Positions 1 to 7,794 of a stretch of 29,031 nt of DNA are shown here, piece after piece (positions within the stretch are counted from its first letter, which is position 1; each line of letters starts with the position of its first letter). Position numbers and translations under genes: made by a program. Below the pieces are notes generated by a model. It did no database searches. It was not told the DNA's origin and saw only the letters and a list, made by a program, of their open reading frames with translations. The stretch covers positions 1 through 29,031 of the forward strand of contig UQFW01000010.1 in NCBI GenBank assembly GCA_900540405.1. Reading direction: 5' to 3'. This stretch comes from Candidatus Avelusimicrobium faecicola (GTDB lineage: Bacteria > Elusimicrobiota > Elusimicrobia > Elusimicrobiales > Elusimicrobiaceae).

Positions 1-6
1 GTTATC

Positions 7-1332
7 CTACTCCCACATATTGCCGTCGGCCGCACACACCGCATAATCATACATCTGATACATCTCCACCACCCCATTGGACGGCACTTTCACCCGCGGG
101 TTGCGTTTGGCCTGCGCCACCATAATATAATAATACGGAACGGCCTTTTTTTCATCATTAGAGCGCGTTAAAATAAAATACCGTTGGTATTTTTTGGTAA
201 TGGGCAAGATATACAACCCCATTTTACTACGCAATGTATCCAGGGAGCATTTCGTTTGGTTTTCAATCATTTTCAGTTCAGAGCGGGAAATTTCCATATA
301 TCCGGCGGACTCCAGCTCCTGGGCGCGGCGATTGGCTTTTTCCAAATACGCCTGTGTAGGAGGCACCGCTTCCCGCGGCAACAAAAACGCTTTGTGGTGT
401 TGGAGAACCTCGGAATAGGCATGAAAACCGCTGTCCGTAAGGGTGCTGTCTTTATTAAAAATGCGTGCGCCTTTCATATCCCGTAAATCAAACACTTCCT
501 GCATGGGAACCCCTGCTTTTTGGAACGCCGCAATAGCATCTTGCCCGATTTGCTTTTGGAGCGCCTTATAACCGGCCAGCGTAAGCACTTCGCGCGAAAA
601 AGCGCTGTTGCGGTATAATTCCACCACATAGCCGGCGGGAATTCTGCCGAATTTGTTTTTCAGGTATTCCACCCCTTTTAACTGTTCTGCCCGGTGGATT
701 TGCGCAAACAGTTTGCGGTCCTCGTCGGTCAGTTCTTTCTTTTCCGGGGCGATAGCATAGCGCTGTTTTAAGGCGTCTAAAATTTCGTCATCGGTCAGGT
801 AGTCCGGCTCCAAATTAATCAGCCGTTTGCGGGCCACCAGGTTGAGCGGCTCCACCGCCAAGGCGGAGCGGTACGCTTCGGAGGCGCCTAATTTATCCCC
901 CAAATACTCCGTAATGACCCCTTTGCCCACCAGGGAATTAACATTCGCCACGTTGTACGTTAGGGACCGTTCATACAGGGCCAGGGCCTCTTTATATTGT
1001 TGGCGTTTTAAGGCAATATCCCCCAACATAGAATAAGTATAAGACAAATAAGGGGACGTGCGCCCCAACTGCCCCAGGGCCGCGCGGAATTGCTTATCCG
1101 CACCGGATAAATCGTCCTGCGTTAAAAGGACCCCGGCCAAAGAAAGGCGGGCATCCACATTACGCGCATCCAATTTCATACAGCGGGTGAACGTGTCCTG
1201 CGCGGCCAAATAATTGCGGGCGGCAAACTGTTTTTTGCCCTGCACCATACAATCATCAATGGCCGCCCCCCAGCACACGGTGGAAAGGGCCGTCAGCAAA
1301 GTGACATTAAGATAAGCGGTTAAATAGCGCAT
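7..1332 (-). CDS. Exported TPR-repeat protein, function unknown
   Basis: This 441-residue protein begins with a hydrophobic signal sequence (about residues 1-23, ending near CWGAA), so it should be exported to the periplasm or beyond. Residues of about 29-175 form tandem tetratricopeptide repeats, recognisable from alternating A/G/Y/L helix signatures such as DARNVDARLSLAGVLL and ALYERSLTYNVANVNSLVGK. The rest (about 180-441) is a charged helical region with no family I recognise. The start codon lies inside the 3' end of the upstream squalene-synthase-like gene (26-base overlap). No Shine-Dalgarno sequence precedes it, so translation probably depends on coupling. It is the last gene of the four-gene run that starts with the M3 peptidase. 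TPR domains usually act as protein-binding scaffolds; the partner is not evident here. Confidence 0.85.
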   Translation of the reverse strand: MRYLTAYLNVTLLTALSTVCWGAAIDDCMVQGKKQFAARNYLAAQDTFTRCMKLDARNVDARLSLAGVLLTQDDLSGADKQFRAALGQLGRTSPYLSYTYSMLGDIALKRQQYKEALALYERSLTYNVANVNSLVGKGVITEYLGDKLGASEAYRSALAVEPLNLVARKRLINLEPDYLTDDEILDALKQRYAIAPEKKELTDEDRKLFAQIHRAEQLKGVEYLKNKFGRIPAGYVVELYRNSAFSREVLTLAGYKALQKQIGQDAIAAFQKAGVPMQEVFDLRDMKGARIFNKDSTLTDSGFHAYSEVLQHHKAFLLPREAVPPTQAYLEKANRRAQELESAGYMEISRSELKMIENQTKCSLDTLRSKMGLYILPITKKYQRYFILTRSNDEKKAVPYYYIMVAQAKRNPRVKVPSNGVVEMYQMYDYAVCAADGNMWE

Positions 1333-2125
1333 AAACGATAATTTTTATTTTTTCAAAACGGGTTAATTTTATTTTTTTATCAAACTTAAATCCCGCTGCC
1401 TCTATTTTAGCAAGATTTGCACGGTAAACGCACCCCATTATGCGGCAAGGCAAGGCTTTACGCCACGCAACGGTGCTTAAAACGGCTTGCGCTTGCGTGT
1501 AATACGCTTTGGAAATTTCCGCCATTTCCCGCAACGCTTGCGCCAGTTTTTCCGGCCGGGTATTTTGCAAAACGTCCTGTGGGGTAAGGCCGTATTTGCC
1601 CAATAAATCCGCCGGCAGATACACCCGCCCGGCGGCGGCGTCCTCGTGAACGTCACGCACAATGTTGGTGGTTTGTACGGCAAACCCCAAACTGCGGGCC
1701 AGGTTATCCGCCTTGGAGCCTTTGACGCCCAAAATATCCAGCGTTGCCAACCCCACAATGCCCGCCACGCGGTATAAATACCATTCCAACTCCGCAAGCG
1801 TGGCATAACGGCGGCCCTGCAAATCGGCCTCCATGCCCTCTATCAGCAGTAAAAATCGGTCCGGCAACATCCCAAAAGTTTGCGCCGCCTGCGCCATATC
1901 CCGCCCCAGTTGCGTTTGCGGTTTCCCTTGAAAAACCCGCTCGGTTTCGGCCCGCCAAAAATTTAATTGGCCTTGCGGGTCCGGCACGTTGGGCTCGTCG
2001 GCAATATCGTCCATCAGGCGGCAAAAAGCATAATACACCGCCAAGGCTTGCCGGCGGGAACTATCCAAAAACAAAAACGCCGGGCCGAAACTGGATTTTT
2101 TATAAGATGCTTTATCCGCCTGCAT
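1307..2125 (-). CDS. Squalene/phytoene synthase family protein (HpnD-like)
   Basis: The 272-residue product is a class I isoprenyl-diphosphate head-to-head synthase. Both metal-binding aspartate motifs are intact: DDIAD at residues 39-43 and DVHED at residues 158-162, the second within the family signature QTTNIVRDVHED. GMEADL and YLYRVAG also match the family. The N-terminus (FLFLDSSRRQALAVYYAFCR) and the length resemble HpnD, which makes presqualene diphosphate from two farnesyl diphosphates, more than plant-type phytoene synthase. No hpnC, hpnE, crtI or squalene-hopene cyclase gene lies in the window, so the end product (hopanoid, squalene or carotenoid) cannot be fixed. The start codon follows an AAGGGG ribosome-binding site inside the end of the coaW gene, only 3 bases before its stop on this strand, and its own 3' end overlaps the TPR gene. 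This is an enzyme of the membrane-lipid type within an operon. Confidence 0.85.
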   Translation of the reverse strand: MQADKASYKKSSFGPAFLFLDSSRRQALAVYYAFCRLMDDIADEPNVPDPQGQLNFWRAETERVFQGKPQTQLGRDMAQAAQTFGMLPDRFLLLIEGMEADLQGRRYATLAELEWYLYRVAGIVGLATLDILGVKGSKADNLARSLGFAVQTTNIVRDVHEDAAAGRVYLPADLLGKYGLTPQDVLQNTRPEKLAQALREMAEISKAYYTQAQAVLSTVAWRKALPCRIMGCVYRANLAKIEAAGFKFDKKIKLTRFEKIKIIVYALFNRLS

Positions 2126-2128
2126 GGT

Positions 2129-2965
2129 TTACCCCTTATGCACAGCCGTTATGTAAGAAAGCGCCGCCCCCGTAGCTGTGGCATAAATAGCGTTGGGCGG
2201 GATAATAAAATTCACTTTGTGCATTTTTTGCAGGGCCTCAAAAACGTGTTTGGCATACGGCACTTGCGTAAGCGTGCCGGTTAAAATAACGTCTTTTACT
2301 TTATCGTTGCGGCAGGCAAAAACAGCCATCATACCAATCGTTTGAAAGGTCATATTCAAAATGCCCAGTGTAATATCCTGCGCGGTGGCGCCGTCGGCCA
2401 TTTTGCCAAAGTTAGAGGCGGTAGTATCCGGCGGCAACGTGGCAATCACGCCTTTGCTGATGTCTTCTATATTCAGGTCCACCCGGCCCAACTGGCCGCC
2501 GCGGCTCATTTCCACCACCGTACGGAACGAAGTAGCCCCGCACAATTTACTGCACAACCCCAGCACCGTGCCGCCGCCCACACCGGAGCCGCCGATATGC
2601 ACACTGCCGTTTTGCCCGGCCCGCACAAAGGCCGTGCCGGTGCCCATGCTTACAATCAGCCCTTCCTTTTTGCCGGAAAGGGCCAACCCGCCCAGGCCGA
2701 TAGCTTCAAACTCGTTCACCGTGCGGGTGGGAATACCGTAAACATCTTTGGTAAATAAAGAGGCCCCCACCCCGGTTAAAATAATTTGGCACACGTCTGT
2801 CAGCGCCAGGTTGTTTTCGTTAATAAATTTTCCCAACGCGCCATAGGCCGACGTCAGCGGGTCCGCCGCTTCCACCTTGCCCATGGCTATCAGCGTTCCG
2901 TCGGCCTGATAGCCCACAATTTTAGTGGTAGAACCGCCCACATCAATCCCAATCACCACATTCAT
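2129..2965 (-). CDS. coaW: Type II pantothenate kinase-like ATPase
   Basis: This 278-residue ASKHA-fold kinase (hexokinase/Hsp70/actin superfamily) most resembles type II pantothenate kinases, which phosphorylate pantothenate in the first step of coenzyme A synthesis. The phosphate-1 loop is GIDVGGSTTK at residues 6-15. A second nucleotide-binding segment, SMGTGTAFV, is followed by GGSGVGGGTVLGL, the glycine-rich stretch typical of this group. ILTGTL near residue 228 is the adenosine motif. Type II enzymes are best known from staphylococci and eukaryotes and also occur in clostridial-type anaerobes. BadF/BadG ATPases share the fold but are usually paired with iron-sulfur dehydratase genes, which are absent here. 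The gene sits 9 bases after the M3 peptidase stop and has a GGAG ribosome-binding site, so the two are co-transcribed. The substrate is inferred from family resemblance. Confidence 0.8.
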   Translation of the reverse strand: MNVVIGIDVGGSTTKIVGYQADGTLIAMGKVEAADPLTSAYGALGKFINENNLALTDVCQIILTGVGASLFTKDVYGIPTRTVNEFEAIGLGGLALSGKKEGLIVSMGTGTAFVRAGQNGSVHIGGSGVGGGTVLGLCSKLCGATSFRTVVEMSRGGQLGRVDLNIEDISKGVIATLPPDTTASNFGKMADGATAQDITLGILNMTFQTIGMMAVFACRNDKVKDVILTGTLTQVPYAKHVFEALQKMHKVNFIIPPNAIYATATGAALSYITAVHKG

Positions 2966-2974
2966 AAAAAGCTC

Positions 2975-5017
2975 CTATTTGCTCAAACCGATAGATTTTA
3001 AGAACGGCTTATTAGACGTTTTGCGCCCTAAAAAGTTTTTAACCATGGTTTCTTCGTCCAGCGTGCCGCCGCGTTCCAATACTTCCCGGCGGAATTTAAG
3101 CCCGGTTTGATTATTATGCAAACCTGTTTTGGCAAATTCGCCAAAAAAGTCTTCGGCAATCACTTCGGACCACAAATAACCGTAATAGCCGGCATCATAC
3201 CCGCCCATTAAGTGCCCGAAAGCCGCCTGCGGAATAGTGCCCGGCGTAAGCGGCAGGCCGCGTACTTTTTTGGTTAAATCAAAATACAATTTGGTGGAAT
3301 CCGGCGTGCGGGCGCGGGTGTGCAAAACCATATCGTACTGGGCAAAAAAGTTCTGCCGCAAATACTGCCCGCCGGCCCCGTAATTTTTGGCCGCCAGCAT
3401 ACGCTCAATCAAATCGTCCGGCAACGCTTCGCCTGTTTTATAGTGGCGGCTGATAGATTTTAAGACCGTTTTATCCCACGCCCACCGCTCTAACATCTGG
3501 CTGGGCACTTCCACAAAATCCCCGCTTACGTTCGTGCCGGAAAGGGCCGAATATTTGGCCTTGGTCAGCGCGTTATGCAGTACATGGCCGAACTCGTGGA
3601 ACAGGGTTTCCACTTCGCCGTGTTTAAGTAAAGAGGGGGTTTCTTGGGAGGGTTTATTCATATTGGCTACAATCGCCACAAACGGTTTTTGGTAGGTGCC
3701 GTCCGGCTTTTGTTCGCCGGAGACCAAATCAAAACAGGCGGCGTGTTTGTATTTGCCCTCGCGCGGGTATAAATCCATATAAAAATAGGCCAGTACCTCT
3801 TTGGTTTGCGCGTCCACAATTTTGAACGCTTTTACGTCCGCGTGCCAGGTGGGAATATCCGCCGGCTCAAACCCAATGCCAAACACCGTGCCGAATAACT
3901 CCAGCATACCGTCAATCACCACTTGGGACGGGAAATACTCTTTGATTTTTTCGCTGTCTAAATTTAAGTATTCCTTGCGGTATTTGTTGCTCCAATAGCC
4001 GCTTTCCCACGGGTATAAGGTGGAAACTTCCTGCCCGGTTTTTTGGGCTTTATAGGCCATTAATTCCCGGTCTTCTTTTTTGGCCATGGGCTTTAACTTT
4101 TTTTCTAAATCTTTTAAGAAATCAAACACGGCAGACGGCTTTTTGGCCATCCGGTTTTTAAGCCGCAAATCCGCATGGGTTTTGTAGCCCAGTAAATGCG
4201 CAATTTTGCGGCGCAGGGTGACGGTATCTTCCAGCAGTTTTACGTTTTCTTCCCCGCCGCGGCGGTTGTATTTATATTCTAATTGTTGGCGGGCGGAGGC
4301 GTCATCCGCATTGAGCATAAAAGGCACATAGTCCGGGTAGTCCAACGTCACCAGATAGCGGCCGTCGGTGGTTTTTTCCAGCTTATTAATATAATCGTCC
4401 CCGAGCCCGGCCAGTTGTTCGCGCGAAACCGTCAGCGGGTCTTTATATTCCTGCACGTTTTTATCAAACTTCATAATATATTCCGCTTTTTGTTTGTTGA
4501 GCGCCTTAAACACTTCCAAATCTTTATCGTTCAAATCCATACCGCTGTTTTTGAACCCGATAAGCATATCTTTAACCAGTTTGGCTTCTTCCCCTTGCAG
4601 GCGGGGTTTGGTGTCCGTATATTCCCGGATGGCGCGGTAAATATCGCGCCGGGTGGCTACGTCTACCATATATTGGCTGATTTGCATTTGCAGCTCCAGG
4701 GCCGCATCCCGGAAGGCTTTATCCGTGGATACATACGATAAAAAGCCGCTCATGCCCAACGCCTCGCCATAGCGGTCAAAGGCGCGCTCATAGCCTAAAA
4801 TGGTGTTATCAAACGTGCGTTCCTGCGCCGGGATAGCCACCAGGGCCGCCAGGTCTTTTTCCAACTGTTTGCGGGCGGCGGCTTCGGCCGGGGCCAGGTC
4901 CTCCTTTTTATAATCAAAATGCAAAACGCCGTTTCTAAACATATTTTCCATACCGTTCACTCCTGCGGGCCACGCCCATACCAGCAAAATTAATAAAATT
5001 ATTTTTGTTTTTTTCAT
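2975..5017 (-). CDS. Exported M3-family zinc metallopeptidase (oligopeptidase/Dcp type)
   Basis: This 680-residue protein has the thimet-oligopeptidase/peptidyl-dipeptidase fold. The zinc motif HEFGH lies at about residues 473-477 and the third ligand is in FVEVPSQMLE roughly 25 residues later. The downstream family block GGYDAGYYGYLWSEV is also present. A hydrophobic N-terminus ending near GVNG predicts a signal peptide, so the enzyme is probably periplasmic or secreted, unlike cytoplasmic E. coli PrlC or Dcp. It would cleave short peptides and could help a peptide-fermenting anaerobe feed. It is the first gene of the run with coaW, the squalene-synthase-like gene and the TPR gene. No Shine-Dalgarno sequence precedes the ATG. 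A TAATAT hexamer lies exactly 6 bases upstream of it, compatible with a leaderless start. The exact cleavage mode (endopeptidase or dipeptidase) cannot be read from sequence. Confidence 0.92.
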   Translation of the reverse strand: MKKTKIILLILLVWAWPAGVNGMENMFRNGVLHFDYKKEDLAPAEAAARKQLEKDLAALVAIPAQERTFDNTILGYERAFDRYGEALGMSGFLSYVSTDKAFRDAALELQMQISQYMVDVATRRDIYRAIREYTDTKPRLQGEEAKLVKDMLIGFKNSGMDLNDKDLEVFKALNKQKAEYIMKFDKNVQEYKDPLTVSREQLAGLGDDYINKLEKTTDGRYLVTLDYPDYVPFMLNADDASARQQLEYKYNRRGGEENVKLLEDTVTLRRKIAHLLGYKTHADLRLKNRMAKKPSAVFDFLKDLEKKLKPMAKKEDRELMAYKAQKTGQEVSTLYPWESGYWSNKYRKEYLNLDSEKIKEYFPSQVVIDGMLELFGTVFGIGFEPADIPTWHADVKAFKIVDAQTKEVLAYFYMDLYPREGKYKHAACFDLVSGEQKPDGTYQKPFVAIVANMNKPSQETPSLLKHGEVETLFHEFGHVLHNALTKAKYSALSGTNVSGDFVEVPSQMLERWAWDKTVLKSISRHYKTGEALPDDLIERMLAAKNYGAGGQYLRQNFFAQYDMVLHTRARTPDSTKLYFDLTKKVRGLPLTPGTIPQAAFGHLMGGYDAGYYGYLWSEVIAEDFFGEFAKTGLHNNQTGLKFRREVLERGGTLDEETMVKNFLGRKTSNKPFLKSIGLSK

Positions 5018-5059
5018 TGGAATATATTACACTTATTGTATCGGTTTTGGAGCCTTTTG

Positions 5060-5084
5060 AAAAACAGCGCTTTTTAAGGCTCCG
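5060..5084. repeat. Short dispersed repeat, copy 1, inside a hairpin
   Basis: These bases (AAAAACAGCGC then TTTTTAAGGCTCCG) nearly match 15033-15056 (AAAAACAGCA then TTTTTAAGGCTCTG). Here the copy forms the right part of an inverted repeat: GAGCCTT at 5050-5056 pairs with AAGGCTC at 5076-5082, and A5 at 5060-5064 can pair with T5 at 5071-5075. It lies in the gap between the divergent M3 peptidase and pdaD genes. Its function is unknown and with only two copies it may be chance. Confidence 0.4.
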
Positions 5085-5101
5085 CCCACATAACAGTAAA
5101 T

Positions 5102-5132
5102 AAAGGATTTTCCTTTCTTTATTTGTTATAAT
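5102..5132 (+). promoter_or_regulatory. Possible pdaD promoter with an adjacent dyad
   Basis: A TATAAT hexamer at 5127-5132 is a plausible -10 element for the pdaD-speB pair. No good -35 hexamer is present. Its place is taken by a perfect dyad, AAAGGA at 5102-5107 and TCCTTT at 5111-5116 with 3 bases between, which could be an operator. Both readings are inferences from position only. Confidence 0.35.
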
Positions 5133-5162
5133 TTATATTATATTAATTCACAATAGGAATTA

Positions 5163-5732
5163 GTGGAAAAAATAAAAATGTACGAAGCGTTTGTACCCAA
5201 AGAGATATTCCTTACTAAAGGAATCGGCAGACACAAAGAAAAACTGGCCAGCTTTGAAGAAGCATTGAGAGATGCTAAAATTGCCAGCTTTAACTTGGTG
5301 CCTGTGTCCAGCATTTTCCCTCCCGGCTGCAAAACGGTGCCCGTGTCCACGGGCCTGAAAGAGCTGCACCCGGGCCAAATTCTGCATTGCGTAATCAGCA
5401 GAAACACCAGCAACGAATACCGCCGCTTGATTTCCGCGTCCGTCGGGTTGGCTATTCCTAAAGAAGGCCAAAAGACCCACGGGTACATCTCGGAACATCA
5501 CAGCTTCGGTGAAACGGACAAACAAGCCGGCGACTATGCCGAAGATTTGGCCGCGCTCATGCTTTCTACCACCTTGGGTATTGAATTTGATAACAATACC
5601 ACTTGGGACCAGAAAGAAGAAATCTGGAAAATGAGCGGCAAAATCGTCCGCACCACCAACATTACCCAATCCGCCATTTGCGTGGAAGGTATGTGGACCA
5701 CCGTCGTCGCGGCTGCCGTATTTGTTAAATAA
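5163..5732 (+). CDS. pdaD: Pyruvoyl-dependent arginine decarboxylase proenzyme
   Basis: This 189-residue protein belongs to the PdaD/AaxB family, which decarboxylates arginine to agmatine using a pyruvoyl group made by self-cleavage. The cleavage site is visible in NLVPVSSIFP: the chain should split between Ser49 and Ser50, and Ser50 becomes the pyruvoyl residue of the larger subunit. The segments YISEHHSFGETDKQAGDYAE and WKMSGKIVRTTNITQS are also family-like. The start is uncertain. The GTG at 5163 lies only 3 bases after AGGAA, while an in-frame ATG at 5178 would remove five residues. Agmatinase follows after 17 bases, so together they turn arginine into putrescine and urea. The pair runs against the direction of replication. 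This family is best known from archaea and chlamydiae, so its occurrence here is of some interest. Confidence 0.92.
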   Translation: MEKIKMYEAFVPKEIFLTKGIGRHKEKLASFEEALRDAKIASFNLVPVSSIFPPGCKTVPVSTGLKELHPGQILHCVISRNTSNEYRRLISASVGLAIPKEGQKTHGYISEHHSFGETDKQAGDYAEDLAALMLSTTLGIEFDNNTTWDQKEEIWKMSGKIVRTTNITQSAICVEGMWTTVVAAAVFVK

Positions 5733-5749
5733 CAAGCACCGGTAATATT

Positions 5750-6622
5750 GTGAGCGATAACGTACAAACTGATAAGTTTATGGGGCTAGAGAGCAAATAC
5801 AGCTCTCTGCCCCTTTGTAAATTTGCGGTAGTGCCTGTACCGTTTGAAAAAACGGTTTGCTACGGGCACGGTACCGCCAAAGGCCCCGCAGCGGTTATAG
5901 AAGCCTCCACCCAAATTGAACTCTGGGACGAAGAAACCAAGACGGAAACTTGGGAGTTGGGCATCCACACCTGCCCTGCGGTAAACTGCAAAGGTTCCAC
6001 CAACACGGTTTTTAAGAACATTGATAAAACCGTGCGGGATTTAATGCAGTACAAAGCAATCCCTTTTTACATCGGCGGGGAACACACCGTCACCCAGGCA
6101 CTAGCTCAACCGTATATTGAAAAATATAAAAATTTGAGCATTTTGCACTTTGACGCCCATGCCGATTTGCGCGAAACCTTTGAAGGTACGCCCAAAAGCC
6201 ATGCGTGCGCGTTGTACCCGGCCAGCCGCCAAGTACCGGTGGTGCAGGTGGGTATACGCAGTGTTGCCAGCGAAGAAAAACAATACTGCAACGCCGGCAA
6301 AGTGACCACGTTTTTAATGCACGAAAACCGGGACATTAAAAAATTAATCCCGCAAGTGCTTAAAAAACTGACGGACACCGTTTATTTAACCATTGACGTA
6401 GACGGCTTTGACCCCTCGGTCATTCCGGCTACGGGCACGCCGCAACCCGGCGGTTTTATGTGGTATGAAGCGCTGGACTTGTTCCGCGAAGTCATTAAGC
6501 ATAAAAAAGTGGTGGCGGTGGACGTAGTGGAAGCCTGCCAACGCAAAGCGGATGTGATTACGGAATTTAACGTATCCAAATTAATCTACCGTTTAATGGG
6601 ATATTTAGCCGTAAAGAAATAA
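5750..6622 (+). CDS. speB: Agmatinase (arginase/ureohydrolase family)
   Basis: The 290-residue enzyme belongs to the manganese ureohydrolase family and should hydrolyse agmatine to putrescine and urea. Metal-binding motifs are intact: GGEHT, HFDAHADL and DVDGFDPSVIP. The partner upstream, pyruvoyl arginine decarboxylase, supplies agmatine, which favours agmatinase over arginase, guanidinobutyrase or formiminoglutamase. The GTG at 5750 is the longest start. An in-frame ATG at 5780 begins MGLESKYS and would still keep the whole family domain. Neither start has a clear Shine-Dalgarno sequence, so initiation may rely on coupling from pdaD. A strong rho-independent terminator directly follows the stop, marking the end of this two-gene operon. 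Confidence 0.92.
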   Translation: MSDNVQTDKFMGLESKYSSLPLCKFAVVPVPFEKTVCYGHGTAKGPAAVIEASTQIELWDEETKTETWELGIHTCPAVNCKGSTNTVFKNIDKTVRDLMQYKAIPFYIGGEHTVTQALAQPYIEKYKNLSILHFDAHADLRETFEGTPKSHACALYPASRQVPVVQVGIRSVASEEKQYCNAGKVTTFLMHENRDIKKLIPQVLKKLTDTVYLTIDVDGFDPSVIPATGTPQPGGFMWYEALDLFREVIKHKKVVAVDVVEACQRKADVITEFNVSKLIYRLMGYLAVKK

Positions 6623-6625
6623 TTT

Positions 6626-6653
6626 AAGCCCGCTCTTAAGAGCGGGCTTTTTT
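6626..6653 (+). terminator. Rho-independent terminator after speB
   Basis: A perfect palindrome, AAGCCCGCTCTT paired with AAGAGCGGGCTT (6626-6649), runs into a T tract to 6653. It begins 4 bases after the agmatinase stop codon. On the opposite strand the run after the stem (TTTAAATTATTT in part) is poorer, so it probably works mainly rightward. Confidence 0.92.
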
Positions 6654-6688
6654 ATGGGTAAAAACACTATGCTGTCCGTAATTTTAGC

Positions 6689-6734
6689 TTGAGCCGGCCC
6701 TCCGGCGCGCAACTCCCCACAAAAAGCGGCTCAA
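6689..6734. repeat. Long inverted repeat in the 3' region of the ankyrin gene
   Basis: TTGAGCCG at 6689-6696 pairs perfectly with CGGCTCAA at 6727-6734, enclosing a G/C-rich loop of 30 bases that holds a second possible pairing (GCCGG with CCGGC). It lies between the convergent speB and ankyrin lipoprotein genes. It may be a 3' UTR structure of the ankyrin mRNA on the minus strand; no T tract makes it a classic terminator. Confidence 0.4.
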
Positions 6735-6763
6735 AGATAGAAAAGACTTTTCATGTTTATAAA

Positions 6764-7669
6764 TTATAATTGAGGGCACGGAATGGTGCTTCCGTCACTT
6801 TTGCGGATACTGCACTGGCCGGAACCGTGGCGCGCACGCGCCGCCGCCCGTTTGCGGGCCAAAACCGCCGCATATTCTTCCGCGCGCTTGCGTTCTTCTT
6901 CCTGTATCAGCTGTTGGGAAATATCGCTCCAGCCGGCCTTCATGGCGTAATAAGCGGCGGTATAACCGGCCTCATCCTGCCGGGTGGGGTCCGCCCCTAA
7001 TAAAATTAAACTGGAGGTTAGTTTTTCGTTCCCGGCTTTTATAGCGGACACCAGCGGGGGTTCTTTCACGCCGTCACAACCGTTGACCGGCAAAATATTG
7101 CGGATAAGCAAAGAATCCACCACTGTTTGATTGGTGCTTTGCAACGCGGCCGGCCAAAAACATTGTTTGGCAAAATCCGGCTGCGCTTGCGCCACGGACA
7201 GCAATTCTTCCACCACGCGCTCATAAGGATTATGCACAATGGCTTCGTTCAAGGCTTGGTAAACATCTGCCGGCGCGGCATTCCCCGGCAACATAAAACG
7301 CAAAATTTCCGGGGTCATAATGCCGGCTTCTTCCACCCAGAGCGGGTGGCCGTCCGGCTGTACCTCGCCACGGTCGGCCCCGTTTTGTAATAAAAACGCC
7401 ACACTGCGCGCATTACCGGCCTTAATAGCCACCAAAAGCGGGGTTTCCCCTTGTTCGTTCCGGGAGTTCGGGTCGGAGCCTTGTTCTAACAGTATGCGCA
7501 TCCAGGACACATTCCCGGAGGCCGCGGCCTCGTGCAACGTGGCCGTAGGAACCACAATTTCCTGCTGGCTTTGGGCAGACGACTGCTGTTTGGCTCGGGA
7601 TTTTTTACATCCGCCCGCCAAACAAACACACACTGCCAAAAAGACAACAAAAAGGAATTGCCGTTTCAT
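6764..7669 (-). CDS. Ankyrin-repeat lipoprotein
   Basis: This 301-residue protein opens with a lipoprotein signal peptide ending LAGGC, which puts the lipidated cysteine at residue 21. Two ankyrin repeats are clear at about residues 43-105 (LHEAAASGNVSWMRILLEQG and ETPLLVAIKAGNARSVAFLL). Two more follow at about 205-262 (PPLVSAIKAGNEKLTSSLIL and YTAAYYAMKAGWSDISQQLI). The middle part (about 106-200) is less regular and may hold degenerate repeats. The C-terminus is lysine/arginine-rich and ends with a short cysteine-containing tail (QCSIRKSDGSTIPCPQL). Ankyrin repeats bind proteins; a lipid-anchored envelope scaffold is the likely role, but no partner is apparent. An AGG ribosome-binding site lies upstream of the ATG. 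It is transcribed alone, convergent with speB. Confidence 0.88.
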   Translation of the reverse strand: MKRQFLFVVFLAVCVCLAGGCKKSRAKQQSSAQSQQEIVVPTATLHEAAASGNVSWMRILLEQGSDPNSRNEQGETPLLVAIKAGNARSVAFLLQNGADRGEVQPDGHPLWVEEAGIMTPEILRFMLPGNAAPADVYQALNEAIVHNPYERVVEELLSVAQAQPDFAKQCFWPAALQSTNQTVVDSLLIRNILPVNGCDGVKEPPLVSAIKAGNEKLTSSLILLGADPTRQDEAGYTAAYYAMKAGWSDISQQLIQEEERKRAEEYAAVLARKRAAARARHGSGQCSIRKSDGSTIPCPQL

Positions 7670-7743
7670 AAATATACCTAATTAATGTTATCATACCCGG
7701 CGCGTGTTTTGCAAACTATAATTATTTTACAGGGGGCGCGCCC

Positions 7744-7770
7744 TAAAAAAGAGCCCGGCAATAACCGGGC
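7744..7770 (-). terminator. Rho-independent terminator of the csgG-like/serS/TPR operon
   Basis: On the minus strand GCCCGG (7770-7765) pairs with CCGGGC (7759-7754) around a TTATTG loop-type spacer and is followed by TCTTTTTT. It lies 25 bases past the stop of the TPR gene at 7795. Confidence 0.85.
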
Positions 7771-7794
7771 CCCTCGCAGAAATACAACTAGCGT

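Noticed and set aside
2129..2965. BadF/BadG-type activator ATPase for an iron-sulfur dehydratase
   Set aside because: The fold is shared, but no dehydratase subunit genes are adjacent and the glycine-rich GGSGVGGGT stretch fits type II pantothenate kinase better.
5160..5735. Open frame on the minus strand across pdaD (191 codons)
   Set aside because: It is the mirror of a clear family gene, pdaD, and its product looks compositionally odd with no family features.
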